Assembly: GCF_000293785.1 (NCBI RefSeq)
Contig: NZ_AKZI01000043.1
Span: 1 to 54,848, forward strand
Length of the DNA stretch: 54,848 bases
Reading direction: 5' to 3'
Source of the DNA: Rhodovulum sp. PH10
GTDB lineage: Bacteria > Pseudomonadota > Alphaproteobacteria > Rhizobiales > Xanthobacteraceae
The notes under the pieces were generated by a model. That model was not told the DNA's origin and searched no databases. It was given only the letters and a program-made list of their open reading frames with translations. Each line of letters begins with the position of its first letter. The first letter of the stretch is position 1. A program made the translations under genes and the position numbers. This document shows, piece by piece, positions 16,825-25,718 of the stretch.

Positions 16825-17505
16825 TCAGTGCTCGGTCGAGCCGATCCGGCGGGCGCCGAGGCCGGCGAGCGCGAGATGCGTCAGCCGCTCCGCCAGCCGG
16901 TCGATCATTGCCGCGTCGTAGCGCAGGTCGAACGGCGGCCCCGACAGGGTCTCCCGCCCCCGCACGAACGGCGTCGCCTGATTGATCAGCCAGACGGTGG
17001 TGATCGAGACGTCCTCGGGGCTGGTGTCGGGCGGCAGCAGCCGGCGGACGATGGTCGCCGCGGTCGACAGCACCGGCACCTGCTCGGCCGCGAGAAAATC
17101 GCGAAAGGTTCGCGTGGGCGACAAGTCCTCCCAGGCGAACAGGCGGAGATAGCGGCCGATCCGGTTGCGGCGGAGCACCGGCAGCAGCTGGTGGCGGATC
17201 ATCCGGTGCAGCATCGCCTCCGGCGTCGCGTCGTCGTCGGCGATCGCCCGCAGCTCGGCGGTGTCGAACGCCGCGCCGGCCGAGCGCAGCACCTCGTGAT
17301 AGAGCCCTTCCTTGCTGCCGAAATAGTACTTGATCGCCGCCGGGTTGGCGCGCGCCCGCTGGCAGATGCGGCGGACCGAGGAGCCGGCGAAGCCGCGCTC
17401 GGCGAACACTGCGAGGGCGGCGCGCAGCAGCCGCTCGCGGGTCATCGCGTCGCGACGGCGGGGAATCGTCCAGGTGTCGTCGTGCCGCGCTTTTTCCACG
17501 TCCAT
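16825..17505 (-). CDS. TetR/AcrR family transcriptional regulator (CecR-type C-terminus)
   Basis: A 226-aa DNA-binding repressor. The N-terminal helix-turn-helix is canonical: LLRAALAVFAERGFAGSSVR, RICQRA, then AIKYYFGSKEGLYHEVL. The C-terminal ligand domain resembles the DUF1956/CecR group (HRMIRHQLLPVL and the conserved WEDLSPT). Ligand unknown. It is divergent from the RuBisCO-like gene pair 580 bases away and could regulate it, or itself; no operator could be identified with confidence. Confidence 0.9.
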   Translation of the reverse strand: MDVEKARHDDTWTIPRRRDAMTRERLLRAALAVFAERGFAGSSVRRICQRARANPAAIKYYFGSKEGLYHEVLRSAGAAFDTAELRAIADDDATPEAMLHRMIRHQLLPVLRRNRIGRYLRLFAWEDLSPTRTFRDFLAAEQVPVLSTAATIVRRLLPPDTSPEDVSITTVWLINQATPFVRGRETLSGPPFDLRYDAAMIDRLAERLTHLALAGLGARRIGSTEH

Positions 17506-18084
17506 GATGTCACCGTCCGGTCGGGGCCCGCACGAGGCGCGGGCCCGATGGTCGATCCGCGGAGGCGGCGAGGTCCGCCGCCCTCCGCCCGCGATGGCGC
17601 ATGGACCCGCGCTCCGGCCAAGACCGGGGCGGGCGACGGGTGCAGCATCGCGAAGGGTCGGGGATCGATCGGCCGCCGCCGCGGATACGCCACGGCAGGG
17701 CGGACACCGGAGCGCGACGCCGCGGAAGGCGGCATCGCGAAGACGGACGTGGTGGCGTCCGAACGGTGCGGCGGCGCATGGGCCGCCACGAGCCGAAGGA
17801 CCGCTGGTCCTTCTCCCATTCCCGCTCCCCCCGAAAAATCCCCAGGAGACTGCAACAGCCGTTCGTGGCGGAGTTTGGGCTCGGGAGCGTCCGGGAGGCC
17901 CGGCGCGGAAGCTCCAGCGGATTGACGAAGCAGGCGAATTTTTCGCTCTTTTGGCGTGCGAAAGCGCACCGAAGCGGTTATCTCCGTGACGTTTTCCGGA
18001 CGGATCGCAACGCGATAAAGTCGCCGGCCGGGAAAAATGTTTTTTGTCGACGGCTCGGGCAGCGAGTGGGCGAGCGAGGTCCGC
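17506..18084. other. Gene-free divergent intergenic region
   Basis: About 580 bases between the TetR gene (minus) and the RuBisCO-like gene (plus). Open frames here have no start signals or recognisable products. It must contain both promoters, but I cannot point to a clear -35/-10 pair or inverted repeat operator. Confidence 0.4.
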
Positions 18085-19197
18085 GTGGCGTCACGTCTTA
18101 CGGTCACCTACCGGGTTCGCGCCGAGCCCGCCGCCATCGAGGCGCGCGCCGTTGCGCTCGCGGTCGAGCAGAGCGTCGAGATGCCGGTTTCGGCGATCGA
18201 CGATCCGTCGGTGCGGGACGGCATCGTCGGGCGGGTCGAGGCGATCTCGCCGATCGACGAGGCGCTGTTCGAGGTGCGGATCGGGCTCGCCGGGGCGACG
18301 GTCGGCAACGACGCCGGCCAGCTTCTCTCGATGCTGTTCGGCAACTCCTCGCTGCACGACGACGTGGTGCTCGCCGATGTCGAGCTGCCGGAGGAGGTCG
18401 CGACGGCATTCGGCGGGCCGCATCACGGAATTGCCGGGCTGCGCACGCGCCTCTCGGCGTTCGGGCGGGCGCTCACCTGCACCGCGCTCAAGCCGCAGGG
18501 CTTGCGGCCGAAGGCGCTCGCAAATCTCGCGAAACAATTCGCCGAGGGCGGGGTCGACATCGTCAAGGACGACCACGGCCTCGCCGATCAAGCCTATTCG
18601 CCGTTCGCGGAGCGGGTCGCGGCGGTCGCCGAGGCCTTGCAGGAGGTGGCGGCGCGCCGTGGCCGACACATCCTCTATGCGCCGAGCCTGTCGGGCGATC
18701 TCGACCGCTTGCGCACGCAGGTCGCGTGCGCCCGGAAGGCCGGGCTCACGACCGTGATGGTGGCGCCGATGGTGCTCGGCGTCGCCAATGTCCACACGCT
18801 GGTCGCGGAAAACCCGGACATCGCCGTGCTCGCCCATCCGAGCCTGGGCGGGGCCGCGCGGATCGCGCCGCCGCTGCTGTTCGGCAAGCTGTTTCGCCTG
18901 TTCGGTGCCGATGCGGTGGTGTTTCCGAACGCTGGTGGCCGGTTCGGCTATTCGCGCGAGACGTGCCTCGAATTGGCCGATGCGGCGCGGGGGCCGTGGC
19001 AAGACCTCAGGCCGAGCTTTCCGGTGCCGGCCGGCGGCATGACGCAGGCGCGGGTGCCGGAGCTGCTCGACACTTATGGCGCCGATGTCGTGCTGCTGAT
19101 CGGCGGAGCCTTGCTCGCGGCCGGGCCGCGGCTGGTCGCGGAGACCGAAGCCTTCGTGGCGCGGGTGCACGGCCATCACTATAAAGGTGTGCCGTAA
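18085..19197 (+). CDS. RuBisCO-like protein (form IV, DeepYkr-like)
   Basis: A 370-aa RuBisCO superfamily protein without carboxylase function. The KPQGLRP loop keeps the lysine equivalent to K175 but replaces the next active-site Lys by Gln. GGVDIVKDDHGLADQ matches the carbamylated-Lys and Mg motif, with His in place of the carboxylase Glu. KDDHG is characteristic of the DeepYkr clade, whose Rhodospirillum rubrum member isomerises 5-methylthioribulose 1-phosphate to methylthioxylulose 5-phosphate in the MTA-isoprenoid shunt. A GTG start with GAGG five bases upstream was preferred; an ATG at 18037 adds 16 residues. A cupin gene follows at 9 bases, as expected for that pathway. Confidence 0.88.
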   Translation: MASRLTVTYRVRAEPAAIEARAVALAVEQSVEMPVSAIDDPSVRDGIVGRVEAISPIDEALFEVRIGLAGATVGNDAGQLLSMLFGNSSLHDDVVLADVELPEEVATAFGGPHHGIAGLRTRLSAFGRALTCTALKPQGLRPKALANLAKQFAEGGVDIVKDDHGLADQAYSPFAERVAAVAEALQEVAARRGRHILYAPSLSGDLDRLRTQVACARKAGLTTVMVAPMVLGVANVHTLVAENPDIAVLAHPSLGGAARIAPPLLFGKLFRLFGADAVVFPNAGGRFGYSRETCLELADAARGPWQDLRPSFPVPAGGMTQARVPELLDTYGADVVLLIGGALLAAGPRLVAETEAFVARVHGHHYKGVP

Positions 19198-19206
19198 AGG
19201 TGAGCC

Positions 19207-19695
19207 ATGAGCGAACACGACACTTCGAAAAGCCCGTCTGCCTTCCGCACGGCCGAGCCGGATTACCGGTGGCAGGGCGTCGAATGCCGTCCCTACAAGG
19301 AGGACGACCGCGCGCTGTTCAAGGCGGTCACGCGGCAGGTGCTGTTCTCCGACCAGAACCTCGCCGGCGAGCTGCGCTATTTCGAGGTGGCGCCGGGCGG
19401 CTTCTCGACGCTCGAGCGGCACGCGCACGTGCACGGGGTGATGATCTTTCGCGGCGCCGGGCACTGCCTGGTGGGCGACGAGGTGCGGGCGGTCGGCGAG
19501 CGCGATCTCGTGTCGATCCCGCCGATGACCTGGCACCAGTTCCGCGCGACCGGCGCCTCGCCGCTGGGCTTTCTCTGCCTGGTCGATGCCGTGCGCGATC
19601 GGCCGCAGCTGCCGACCGCCGACGATCTCGCGGCGCTCGAGGCCGATCCGGCGATCGCCGCTTTTCTGCGGGGCGCGCCGGCGCCGGCCGGCTGA
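19207..19695 (+). CDS. Cupin domain protein, probable methylthioxylulose-5-phosphate methylsulfurylase
   Basis: A 162-aa single-domain cupin with metal-binding motifs LERHAHVHGVMIFRG (three His) and a later MTWHQFRA His. In R. rubrum the cupin paired with the RuBisCO-like protein releases methanethiol from methylthioxylulose 5-phosphate and yields 1-deoxyxylulose 5-phosphate, the isoprenoid precursor. Here the 9-base spacing to the RuBisCO-like gene and the AGGTGAG ribosome binding site support a shared operon. The enzymatic assignment rests on that gene pairing; the upstream genes mtnP/mtnA are not in this window. Confidence 0.82.
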   Translation: MSEHDTSKSPSAFRTAEPDYRWQGVECRPYKEDDRALFKAVTRQVLFSDQNLAGELRYFEVAPGGFSTLERHAHVHGVMIFRGAGHCLVGDEVRAVGERDLVSIPPMTWHQFRATGASPLGFLCLVDAVRDRPQLPTADDLAALEADPAIAAFLRGAPAPAG

Positions 19696-20583
19696 TCAGC
19701 GGCACACCGCGCGGGTGACGTGATATTCGGTGCCGCAGGCGCGGCTCGCCGAGCCGGTCGCGATCAGAGCTTGCGCCGAGCAGCTTCGGCTCGTCTCGGT
19801 GTCGACGCTGCTGCCGTCCTGGTAGCCCTTGGCCTTGCACAGGATCGTCGCGGCGGCCGCGCAGTCCGGCGCGCCGTTCGCGCCCGGCCGGCATTTCTCC
19901 CGCCCCTTCACCGTGGTGCCCGCCATCCGGCCCACCCCGATCGCCGACGCCGCGGAGCCGATCCCGTCGGCCAGCCCGGCGGCCGCCTCGAGCAGGCTTT
20001 TGCCCGGCGCCTCGGTTTTTTGCGGAGCTTGCTCGGGCACCGCCGCTGCGGTGCTTGCCGGATCGGGGACGGCGGGGGAGGGGGCTGCCGCCTCGCTCGC
20101 CGGTTCCGCCGGAGCGGGCGTCTCGCTCGCGGCGGAACGGCTCGGCCACGGCAGGCTCGGCAGAGCGAGGTTTGGCCAGGACAAAGACGGCGTCGGCAGG
20201 CTCGGTGACGGCAGGCCGTCGGTCGCGTCGCGCACCGCGTCCTGGGCGGCCCTGGTGCCGGCCTCGAGCGACTTCAGCCCGGAGCCGAACCAGCCGCCGA
20301 CCTCGTCGAACAGGCCCGGCCGCCGGCTCGGCATCCCCTGCTGCGGCGCCTCTTGCGGCGGCGCCTCTTGCGGCGGCGCGGCGTAAGGCGCGGCGGGCTC
20401 GCTCGGTCCGCCGAGCGGCGCCGTCGCCGTCGCCGGCGGCACGCTTTGCGCGAAACCGCTGGTGGCGAGAGCGAGCGACGTCACCAGTCCTGCGAGGCTC
20501 GCAGTACCCGCACGGCCCGCCGGGTGGGCGATCGATCGGGCCGGCAGCAGCGCGGCGCCGGGTGGCAGAAGGCGAAAGGGCAT
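19696..20583 (-). CDS. Secreted protein of unknown function, Pro/Ala-rich
   Basis: A 295-aa protein with an Ala-rich signal peptide (about residues 27-47, ending near SGFAQS). Residues 55-85 carry the short repeat QEAPPQEAPQQ; the middle has LPSPSLPTPSLSWPNLALPS; the C-terminal ~70 residues are more ordered, with five cysteines in CRPGANGAPDCAAAATILCK, CSAQ and CGTEY, which may form disulfides. It is convergent with the cupin gene. I do not recognise the family; a periplasmic or surface role is inferred only from the signal peptide. Confidence 0.7.
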   Translation of the reverse strand: MPFRLLPPGAALLPARSIAHPAGRAGTASLAGLVTSLALATSGFAQSVPPATATAPLGGPSEPAAPYAAPPQEAPPQEAPQQGMPSRRPGLFDEVGGWFGSGLKSLEAGTRAAQDAVRDATDGLPSPSLPTPSLSWPNLALPSLPWPSRSAASETPAPAEPASEAAAPSPAVPDPASTAAAVPEQAPQKTEAPGKSLLEAAAGLADGIGSAASAIGVGRMAGTTVKGREKCRPGANGAPDCAAAATILCKAKGYQDGSSVDTETSRSCSAQALIATGSASRACGTEYHVTRAVCR

Positions 20584-20720
20584 GGAGCGGCCGTCGAGAT
20601 GGTTTCGGTTCGGATGCGTTGCCGGACGTTTGGCGGCACTGTGCCCGCGGGATTTGGCGAAAACGCGATTCCCGCAAAAAACCCGTGCTCTTCCGAAGGG
20701 CGCGGCGTGCGCGCCGCGGC

Positions 20721-21302
20721 TCACATCACATAGAGCGCGGCGACCAGCCCGCCGATCGCCACCACGAGCAGCACCCCGAACCACAGGCCGAGCCGCTTCT
20801 CGATCGCCTCGCGCGCCTGCGGCCCGTAGCGGTTCAACAGGAACGCGCTGAGGAAGAAGCGGGCGCCGCGGGTGATGCAGGAGAACAGCAGGAACAGCCA
20901 GAAATTGTAGCCGGCGAAGCCCGAGGTGATCGTCACGATCTTGTAGGGGATCGGCGTCACGCCCTTGATCAAAATGATCAGGCTACCCCATTCGGCATAG
21001 GCTTCGCGGAACGCCTCGACCTTGTTGCCGTAGCCGTAGAGCGAGATCAGCCACAGCCCGACCGAGTCGTAGAGCAGCGCGCCGATCGCATAGCCGAGAA
21101 TGCCGCCCGCGACCGAGGTGAGCGTGCAGACCAGCGCGTAGTGATACGCCCGGTCCGGCCGCGCCAGCGACATCGGGATCAGCATCGTGTCGGGGGGGAT
21201 CGGGAAGAACGAGCTTTCCGCGAACGAGATTCCGCCGAGGAGCCAGGAGGCGTGGGGCTTGCCGGCCGCCTGAATGCACCAGTCGTAGGTTTTCCGCAGC
21301 AT
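20721..21302 (-). CDS. YqaA/DedA-superfamily membrane protein
   Basis: A 193-aa inner-membrane protein with four or five hydrophobic segments. SFFPIPPDTML and the ITRGARFF segment are typical of the YqaA (SNARE-associated/VTT) branch, which is related to DedA flippase-like proteins. The VTT domain group moves phospholipids or polyprenyl phosphates across membranes; the substrate here is not known. It starts at the ATG giving MLRKTYDWCIQ, the family's usual N-terminus; longer open frames upstream are not conserved. Confidence 0.87.
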   Translation of the reverse strand: MLRKTYDWCIQAAGKPHASWLLGGISFAESSFFPIPPDTMLIPMSLARPDRAYHYALVCTLTSVAGGILGYAIGALLYDSVGLWLISLYGYGNKVEAFREAYAEWGSLIILIKGVTPIPYKIVTITSGFAGYNFWLFLLFSCITRGARFFLSAFLLNRYGPQAREAIEKRLGLWFGVLLVVAIGGLVAALYVM

Positions 21303-21566
21303 CGATGCCTGCTTTCCGGCCGCCGCCGGCCTCCCCGTGCCGTCCGCGCGCGACCCGCGGCCCCGCGCCCGAGCATCCTGCGGGAGCAGGTCCGGGCGGG
21401 CCATCGTCCAAGCCTCTCTTCGCCGAAAAAGTCGATGGCCGGCGAGCCCGGCCATCGAAAGGAAGAGTCGGTCGATTCCGTGGGGCTGCTCTTAGCCGCG
21501 CCGGGCCGGCTTGTCCATGCGGCGAATTTTTCGCACGAGGCGCCGCGTGTCGCCGGGGCGGGCGGA

Positions 21567-21971
21567 TCAGCCGCGCCGGCTCTCGCGGGCGGCCTCGCGC
21601 GGATCGCGGTCGGCCCGGCCGTTGCGGCCGTTGCGCTTGCGGGTCGACTTCACCATCGCGTTCTTGGCGAGCTTTTCCGCGATCCCGTACAGCCGCTCGC
21701 GCCGCTCCATCTCGGCCCACACCTCGGCCGGCTTCACCCCGACCGACGCCCACAGGACGGTGAGGTTGTAGACGAGATCGGCGCTCTCGCGGACGATGTT
21801 GTCGTGATGATCGGTCATCGCCTCGATCACCACCTCGGCCGCCTCCTCGGCGACCTTCTTGGCGATCTTTCCACGCCCGGACCGAAGCAGCCGTGCGGTG
21901 CGCGATCCGGTCGGATCGGCGTCACGGGTTGCCAGCACGGCCTTGTGGAGGCGGTCGATCGAATCAGCCAT
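21567..21971 (-). CDS. hisE: Phosphoribosyl-ATP diphosphatase
   Basis: A 134-aa MazG-like all-alpha pyrophosphatase that converts phosphoribosyl-ATP to phosphoribosyl-AMP, step two of histidine synthesis. Motifs: TARLLRSGRGKIAKKVAEEA with the Mg-binding EEAAEVVIE, and ESADLVYNLTVLW further on. The last 30 residues are a basic tail (STRKRNGRNGR) absent from most HisE proteins. It is not beside other his genes, so it may be a dispersed or second copy; substrate could differ. Confidence 0.82.
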   Translation of the reverse strand: MADSIDRLHKAVLATRDADPTGSRTARLLRSGRGKIAKKVAEEAAEVVIEAMTDHHDNIVRESADLVYNLTVLWASVGVKPAEVWAEMERRERLYGIAEKLAKNAMVKSTRKRNGRNGRADRDPREAARESRRG

Positions 21972-22261
21972 GGCCCACCATACCGAACGATGCCGAGGTG
22001 AAAACCGTCGCGTGTTTCCGAAGGACGAAAAAACGTCGTCCCGGGCAGGATGCCCGACCTTCGTGAACGGACCGTCGCCGCGCCTCGTCACACGTGGCTT
22101 CACGGATGCCGGAGCGGCGTGCCGCCGGGTGGTGCCGCGACGTCGTGCCAAGTCGAGGCGAAAGGTCCTGCAATTCTGCCGACCGTCCATTCGCTCTTGG
22201 AGCTTGTAACGCCGCGGCGCTGCCTCGAATGTCGAGGCGGACAACAGCCGAGGAGTCTGGA

Positions 22262-22567
22262 ATGCCTGCCTATTGGGTCGCCCGCTCGAAGATCAACGAT
22301 CCTGTCGAATACAAGAAGTACACCGATCAGGTGCCGGGCATCATCGCGAAATTCGGCGGCAAGGTTCTCGCGCGCGGCGGGCGTTTCGAGATCATGGAGG
22401 GCCCGGACAAGTTCCAGCGGTTCGTGGTGATCGAGTTCCCGACCTTCGAGCAGGGCGTCGCCTGCTTCCGCTCGCCGGAATACGACGCCGCGGCGAAATT
22501 CCGCCGGCAGAACGGGGTGGGCGAGGTCGAGACGATCATGGTCGACGCCGGCGACGCCACCAAGTGA
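22262..22567 (+). CDS. DUF1330 domain protein
   Basis: A 101-aa protein of the DUF1330 family, a small ferredoxin-like fold of the dimeric alpha/beta barrel group. Family landmarks are MPAYWVARSKINDP at the start, GGKVLARGG and FRSPEYDAA. The family is abundant in soil alphaproteobacteria and has no known reaction. It has its own terminator and no operon partner. Confidence 0.87.
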   Translation: MPAYWVARSKINDPVEYKKYTDQVPGIIAKFGGKVLARGGRFEIMEGPDKFQRFVVIEFPTFEQGVACFRSPEYDAAAKFRRQNGVGEVETIMVDAGDATK

Positions 22568-22628
22568 TGCGCGCGAACGATGCGCCGATGGTCGGCTCCG
22601 GCCGTCGCCGGCCGCCCGGTCGCGCAAG

Positions 22629-22652
22629 AGCCCGCGTTCGCGCGGGCTTTTT
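22629..22652 (+). terminator. Intrinsic terminator after the DUF1330 gene
   Basis: AGCCCGCG and CGCGGGCT form a perfect eight-base stem with a TTCG tetraloop, followed by TTTTT. A textbook terminator. Confidence 0.93.
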
Positions 22653-22790
22653 CGTCCGTGCACGGGAGGCCGGCGGCACCAGGACGCGCGGCAGGACGCG
22701 ACGCGCGGCGCCGAGAGGCCGTCACAATTTCGCGGCAGCCGTCATCGCGCGGTCATGACAGGATCATTGCGTTTTCGCGACACCGAACGC

Positions 22791-22829
22791 CGAGCCGTCG
22801 CACCGAGCCGTCGCACCAAGTCGTCGCAT
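22791..22829. repeat. 13-bp tandem repeat, three copies
   Basis: CGAGCCGTCGCAC occurs twice in tandem, followed by a diverged third copy CAAGTCGTCGCAT. It lies between the DUF1330 and mntR genes. Just beyond, GTGTGAC and GTCACAC (22853-22867) form an inverted repeat across the mntR stop codon. Confidence 0.75.
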
Positions 22830-22861
22830 CGGGACGGCCGCGCCTGACGGTCGTGTGACCG

Positions 22862-23374
22862 TCACACGCGCCCGGCGCGGCGGGTGCGGGACTTGGGCGC
22901 CGCCGTCGCCGCCGCCGGCTCGTCTTGCCCTGCGGCCTCCGCCGCCGCCTTCTCCGCGCGGGCGGTGAAGCGCTTCATCGCGGCCAGCGTCTCGTCGCTG
23001 ACATGGTGCTCGATCCCCTCCGAATCGAGCCGCGCCGTCTTCGGGCTCACGCCGAGCGCGCAGAGGAACGCCTCGACTACAGCGTGGCGCGCCCGCGAGC
23101 GGCGGGCCAGCGCCTCGCCGGCCGGGGTGAGAAACACGCCGCGATAGGGGCGCTGCTGCACCAAGCCCTCTTCCGCGAGGCGCTTCAGCATCTTGGCGAC
23201 CGTCGGCTGGGCCACCCCGAGGCGCGCCGCGATGTCGACCTGGCGGGCCTCGCCGCCCCCGCGGATCAGGTCGCCGATCAGCTCGACATAGTCTTCCGAC
23301 AGCTCGACCCGGCGCGCCCGGCGGGCCTGCTCGAACCCTTGCGCCCGCGCATCGGGAGAGGGGGTGGTCGTCAT
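22862..23374 (-). CDS. mntR: Manganese-dependent transcriptional regulator MntR
   Basis: A 170-aa DtxR-family repressor that senses cytoplasmic manganese and shuts off uptake. The winged helix includes [20 protein letters not shown]; the metal and dimer domain has [15 protein letters not shown], with the conserved EGxEH(H/A) ligand motif. The Ala/Lys tail after residue 145 is a low-complexity extension. It is divergently transcribed from mntH, with a candidate operator between them. Confidence 0.93.
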   Translation of the reverse strand: MTTTPSPDARAQGFEQARRARRVELSEDYVELIGDLIRGGGEARQVDIAARLGVAQPTVAKMLKRLAEEGLVQQRPYRGVFLTPAGEALARRSRARHAVVEAFLCALGVSPKTARLDSEGIEHHVSDETLAAMKRFTARAEKAAAEAAGQDEPAAATAAPKSRTRRAGRV

Positions 23375-23554
23375 GCGAGGCCTCCGGACACGTCGTTCGC
23401 TCGCGGCAAAGGGGCCGGCGGCGGCGATGCCGCGCCAGGGCCCCGGGATTCGGTCGCCCGCATTCTAGTCGGTGACCGCGCCGACTTCACCCCGTGCCGG
23501 CCGATCCGCGAAAAATCGCGGAGCACCTCTGCACGGGCGGCGGTTCCGTCCCCA

Positions 23555-23570
23555 TATAGCCACTGCTATA
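23555..23570. promoter_or_regulatory. Candidate MntR operator upstream of mntH
   Basis: A perfect inverted repeat, TATAGC-CACT-GCTATA, 28 bases before the mntH start and overlapping the AT-rich region where its -10 element should be. It is the only such AT-rich dyad in the mntR-mntH gap. MntR boxes of alphaproteobacteria are AT-rich dyads of this size, so repression at high Mn is inferred. Confidence 0.65.
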
Positions 23571-23597
23571 AAGTCGGGCATGGGGTAAATCACGCAG

Positions 23598-24935
23598 ATG
23601 GCCATGAACCTGCCGCTCACCGAGACCTCCGCCACCGAGACCTCCGCCAAGGAGGACGCGCCGTCCGATCGGACCACCGAGGCGATCCGCAGGGTGCTGG
23701 CGGGCGGGCGCCGTGGGCGCTGGACCTTCTTGTTGTTCGCCGGGCCGGCGGTGATCTCCTCGATCGCCTACATGGACCCCGGCAACTTCGCCACCAACAT
23801 TCAGGCGGGCTCGAAATACGGCTACACGCTGCTGTGGGTGGTGCTGCTCGCCAATCTGGTGGCGATGGTGTTCCAGGGCCTGTCGGCCAAGCTCGGCATC
23901 GTCACCAACCAGAACCTCGCCGAGGTGTGCCGCGACAACTTCCCGAAGCCCGTGGTGTGGGGCATGTGGGTGGTCGGCGAAATCTCCGCAATGGCCACCG
24001 ACCTCGCCGAGTTTCTCGGCGGTGCGATCGGCCTGTCGATCCTGTTCGGCCTGCCGCTGATCGTCGGCATGGCGATCACCGCCGTCGTCACCTACGCCAT
24101 TCTGCTGTTCGAGCGCGCCGGTTATCGCGCCATGGAGCTGATCATCGGCGCCATGGTGGGCATCATCGGCCTGTGCTACCTGATCGAGGTGTTCGTCGCG
24201 CCGGTCGACTGGAGCGCCGCCTTTCTCGGCATGATCACGCCGCGTCTGCCGGACGCCGAGGCGCTGACCATCTCGGTCGGCATCATCGGCGCGACGGTGA
24301 TGCCGCACGCGATCTATCTCCATTCCGGCCTCACCCAGCACCGCGCCAGCGCCCGCAATGCCCGCGAGCGGCGCATCCTGCTGCGCTACTCGAACCGCGA
24401 GGTGGTGATCGCGCTCGCCGTCGCCGGCCTCGTCAACATGGCGATGGTGATGATGGCGTCGGCCGCCTTCCACCAGGGCCACAGCGACGTCGGCGAGATC
24501 GAGCAGGCCTACAAGACGCTGATCCCGCTGCTCGGGGTGGGCGCGGCGTGGGTGTTTCTGGTGTCGCTGATCGCGTCCGGCATCTCGAGCTCGGTGGTCG
24601 GCACCATGGCCGGCCAGCTGATCATGCAGGGCTTCGTCGGCTTCCGGATCCCGTTGTGGGTGCGGCGCGCCATCACCATGGTGCCGGCCTTCGCGGTGGT
24701 GGCGGTCGGCGCCAACGCGACCGAGGCCCTGGTGATCAGCCAGGTGATCCTCAGCCTCGCGCTGCCGGTGCCGATGATCGCGCTCGTGTGGTTCACCGGC
24801 CGGCGCGACATCATGGGCGAGCACGCCAACGGCAAGGTGCTGCAGAGCTTCGCGATCGCCGGCGCGGTGGTGGTCTCGGTGCTCAACGTCGTGCTGCTGA
24901 TGCAGACCTTCGGCATGCTGAACGGCTGGGCGTGA
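23598..24935 (+). CDS. mntH: Nramp-family manganese transporter MntH
   Basis: A 445-aa proton-coupled divalent metal importer of the inner membrane with eleven predicted helices. TM1 has the metal-binding DPGNFATN motif and TM6 the MPHAIYLHS motif; GQ-type loop GLSAKLGI is also typical. The first ~35 residues are a polar extension containing the short repeat TETSATETSA. Mn(II) is the likely substrate because the neighbouring regulator is MntR. Confidence 0.95.
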   Translation: MAMNLPLTETSATETSAKEDAPSDRTTEAIRRVLAGGRRGRWTFLLFAGPAVISSIAYMDPGNFATNIQAGSKYGYTLLWVVLLANLVAMVFQGLSAKLGIVTNQNLAEVCRDNFPKPVVWGMWVVGEISAMATDLAEFLGGAIGLSILFGLPLIVGMAITAVVTYAILLFERAGYRAMELIIGAMVGIIGLCYLIEVFVAPVDWSAAFLGMITPRLPDAEALTISVGIIGATVMPHAIYLHSGLTQHRASARNARERRILLRYSNREVVIALAVAGLVNMAMVMMASAAFHQGHSDVGEIEQAYKTLIPLLGVGAAWVFLVSLIASGISSSVVGTMAGQLIMQGFVGFRIPLWVRRAITMVPAFAVVAVGANATEALVISQVILSLALPVPMIALVWFTGRRDIMGEHANGKVLQSFAIAGAVVVSVLNVVLLMQTFGMLNGWA

Positions 24936-24946
24936 TTTTCTCGGTC

Positions 24947-24980
24947 GCCCCGCTCTCGGGCGGTCGCTGGAGAGCGGGGC
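24947..24980. terminator. Hairpin between convergent mntH and livF
   Basis: GCCCCGCTCTC and GAGAGCGGGGC form a perfect eleven-base stem with a twelve-base loop, in the 51-base gap between two convergent genes. No T run, so it may act as a barrier rather than a classical terminator. Confidence 0.55.
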
Positions 24981-24986
24981 CGGCCG

Positions 24987-25718
24987 TCAGATCCCGAGAT
25001 AGAATTTCTTGATCAAATCGTTGTCGTTCAGCTCGGCCGCCGACCGTCCCTCGAAGGCGATGCGGCCGTGAACGATCACGTAGCCGCGGTCGGCGATGCG
25101 CAGCGCCTGCGGAAAGTTCTGCTCGGCCATCAGCACCGTCAGGCCGTAGCGCTCCTTCAGCTCGCCGATCTTGTCGATCGTCCGCCCGACCAGGATCGGC
25201 GCGAGCCCCACCGAAGGCTCGTCGACCAGCAGAATCTTCGGCGCCAGCATCAGCGCTCGGGCGAGCGCCAGCATCTGCTGCTCGCCGCCGCTCATCGAGC
25301 CGGCGAGCTGGCGGCGCCGCTCGGCGAGCCGCGGGAACGCCTCGTAGCAGAAGGCGAGGTTCTCCTTCATCGCCGCCCGCGCCTTCGGCCGGAAGGCGCC
25401 GAGCAGCAAGTTCTCCTCGACCGTGAGACGGGGAAACAGCCGCCGCCCCTCCGGCACCAGCGCGATCCCGAGATCGACGATGTCGACGGTGTCGCGGCCG
25501 CAGAGATCGTGCGCCTCGCCGTCGATCTCGGCGACGATGCGGCCGGCCCGCGGCGCCAGCAGCCCCATGATGCACTTGATCAGCGTGCTCTTGCCGTTGC
25601 CGTTGGTGCCGAGCAGCACCACGGTCTCGCCGGGCGCGACGGTGATCGACACCTGCTCCAGCACGCGCACCGACCCGTAGGCCGCGTCGACCTGCTCGAT
25701 CCGGAGGCTACTGGCCAA
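24987..25718 (-). CDS. livF: Branched-chain-type ABC transporter ATPase LivF
   Basis: A 243-aa ATP-binding subunit. Walker A is GTNGNGKST, the signature is SGGEQQMLALARAL (about residues 145-158), Walker B is ILLVDEPSVGL. The short length and MIRLAE-like LivF landmarks (RRLFPRLTVEENL) distinguish it from LivG. It overlaps livG by 11 bases. It powers the LivH/LivM permease for branched-chain amino acids, amides, or aromatic or dicarboxylic acids; the substrate cannot be told without a binding protein, which is absent here. Confidence 0.9.
   Translation of the reverse strand: MASSLRIEQVDAAYGSVRVLEQVSITVAPGETVVLLGTNGNGKSTLIKCIMGLLAPRAGRIVAEIDGEAHDLCGRDTVDIVDLGIALVPEGRRLFPRLTVEENLLLGAFRPKARAAMKENLAFCYEAFPRLAERRRQLAGSMSGGEQQMLALARALMLAPKILLVDEPSVGLAPILVGRTIDKIGELKERYGLTVLMAEQNFPQALRIADRGYVIVHGRIAFEGRSAAELNDNDLIKKFYLGI

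Noticed and set aside
24947-24980. Attachment site or IS end at the mntH-livF junction
   Set aside because: The inverted repeat lies between convergent genes with no target duplication; a transcription barrier explains it.
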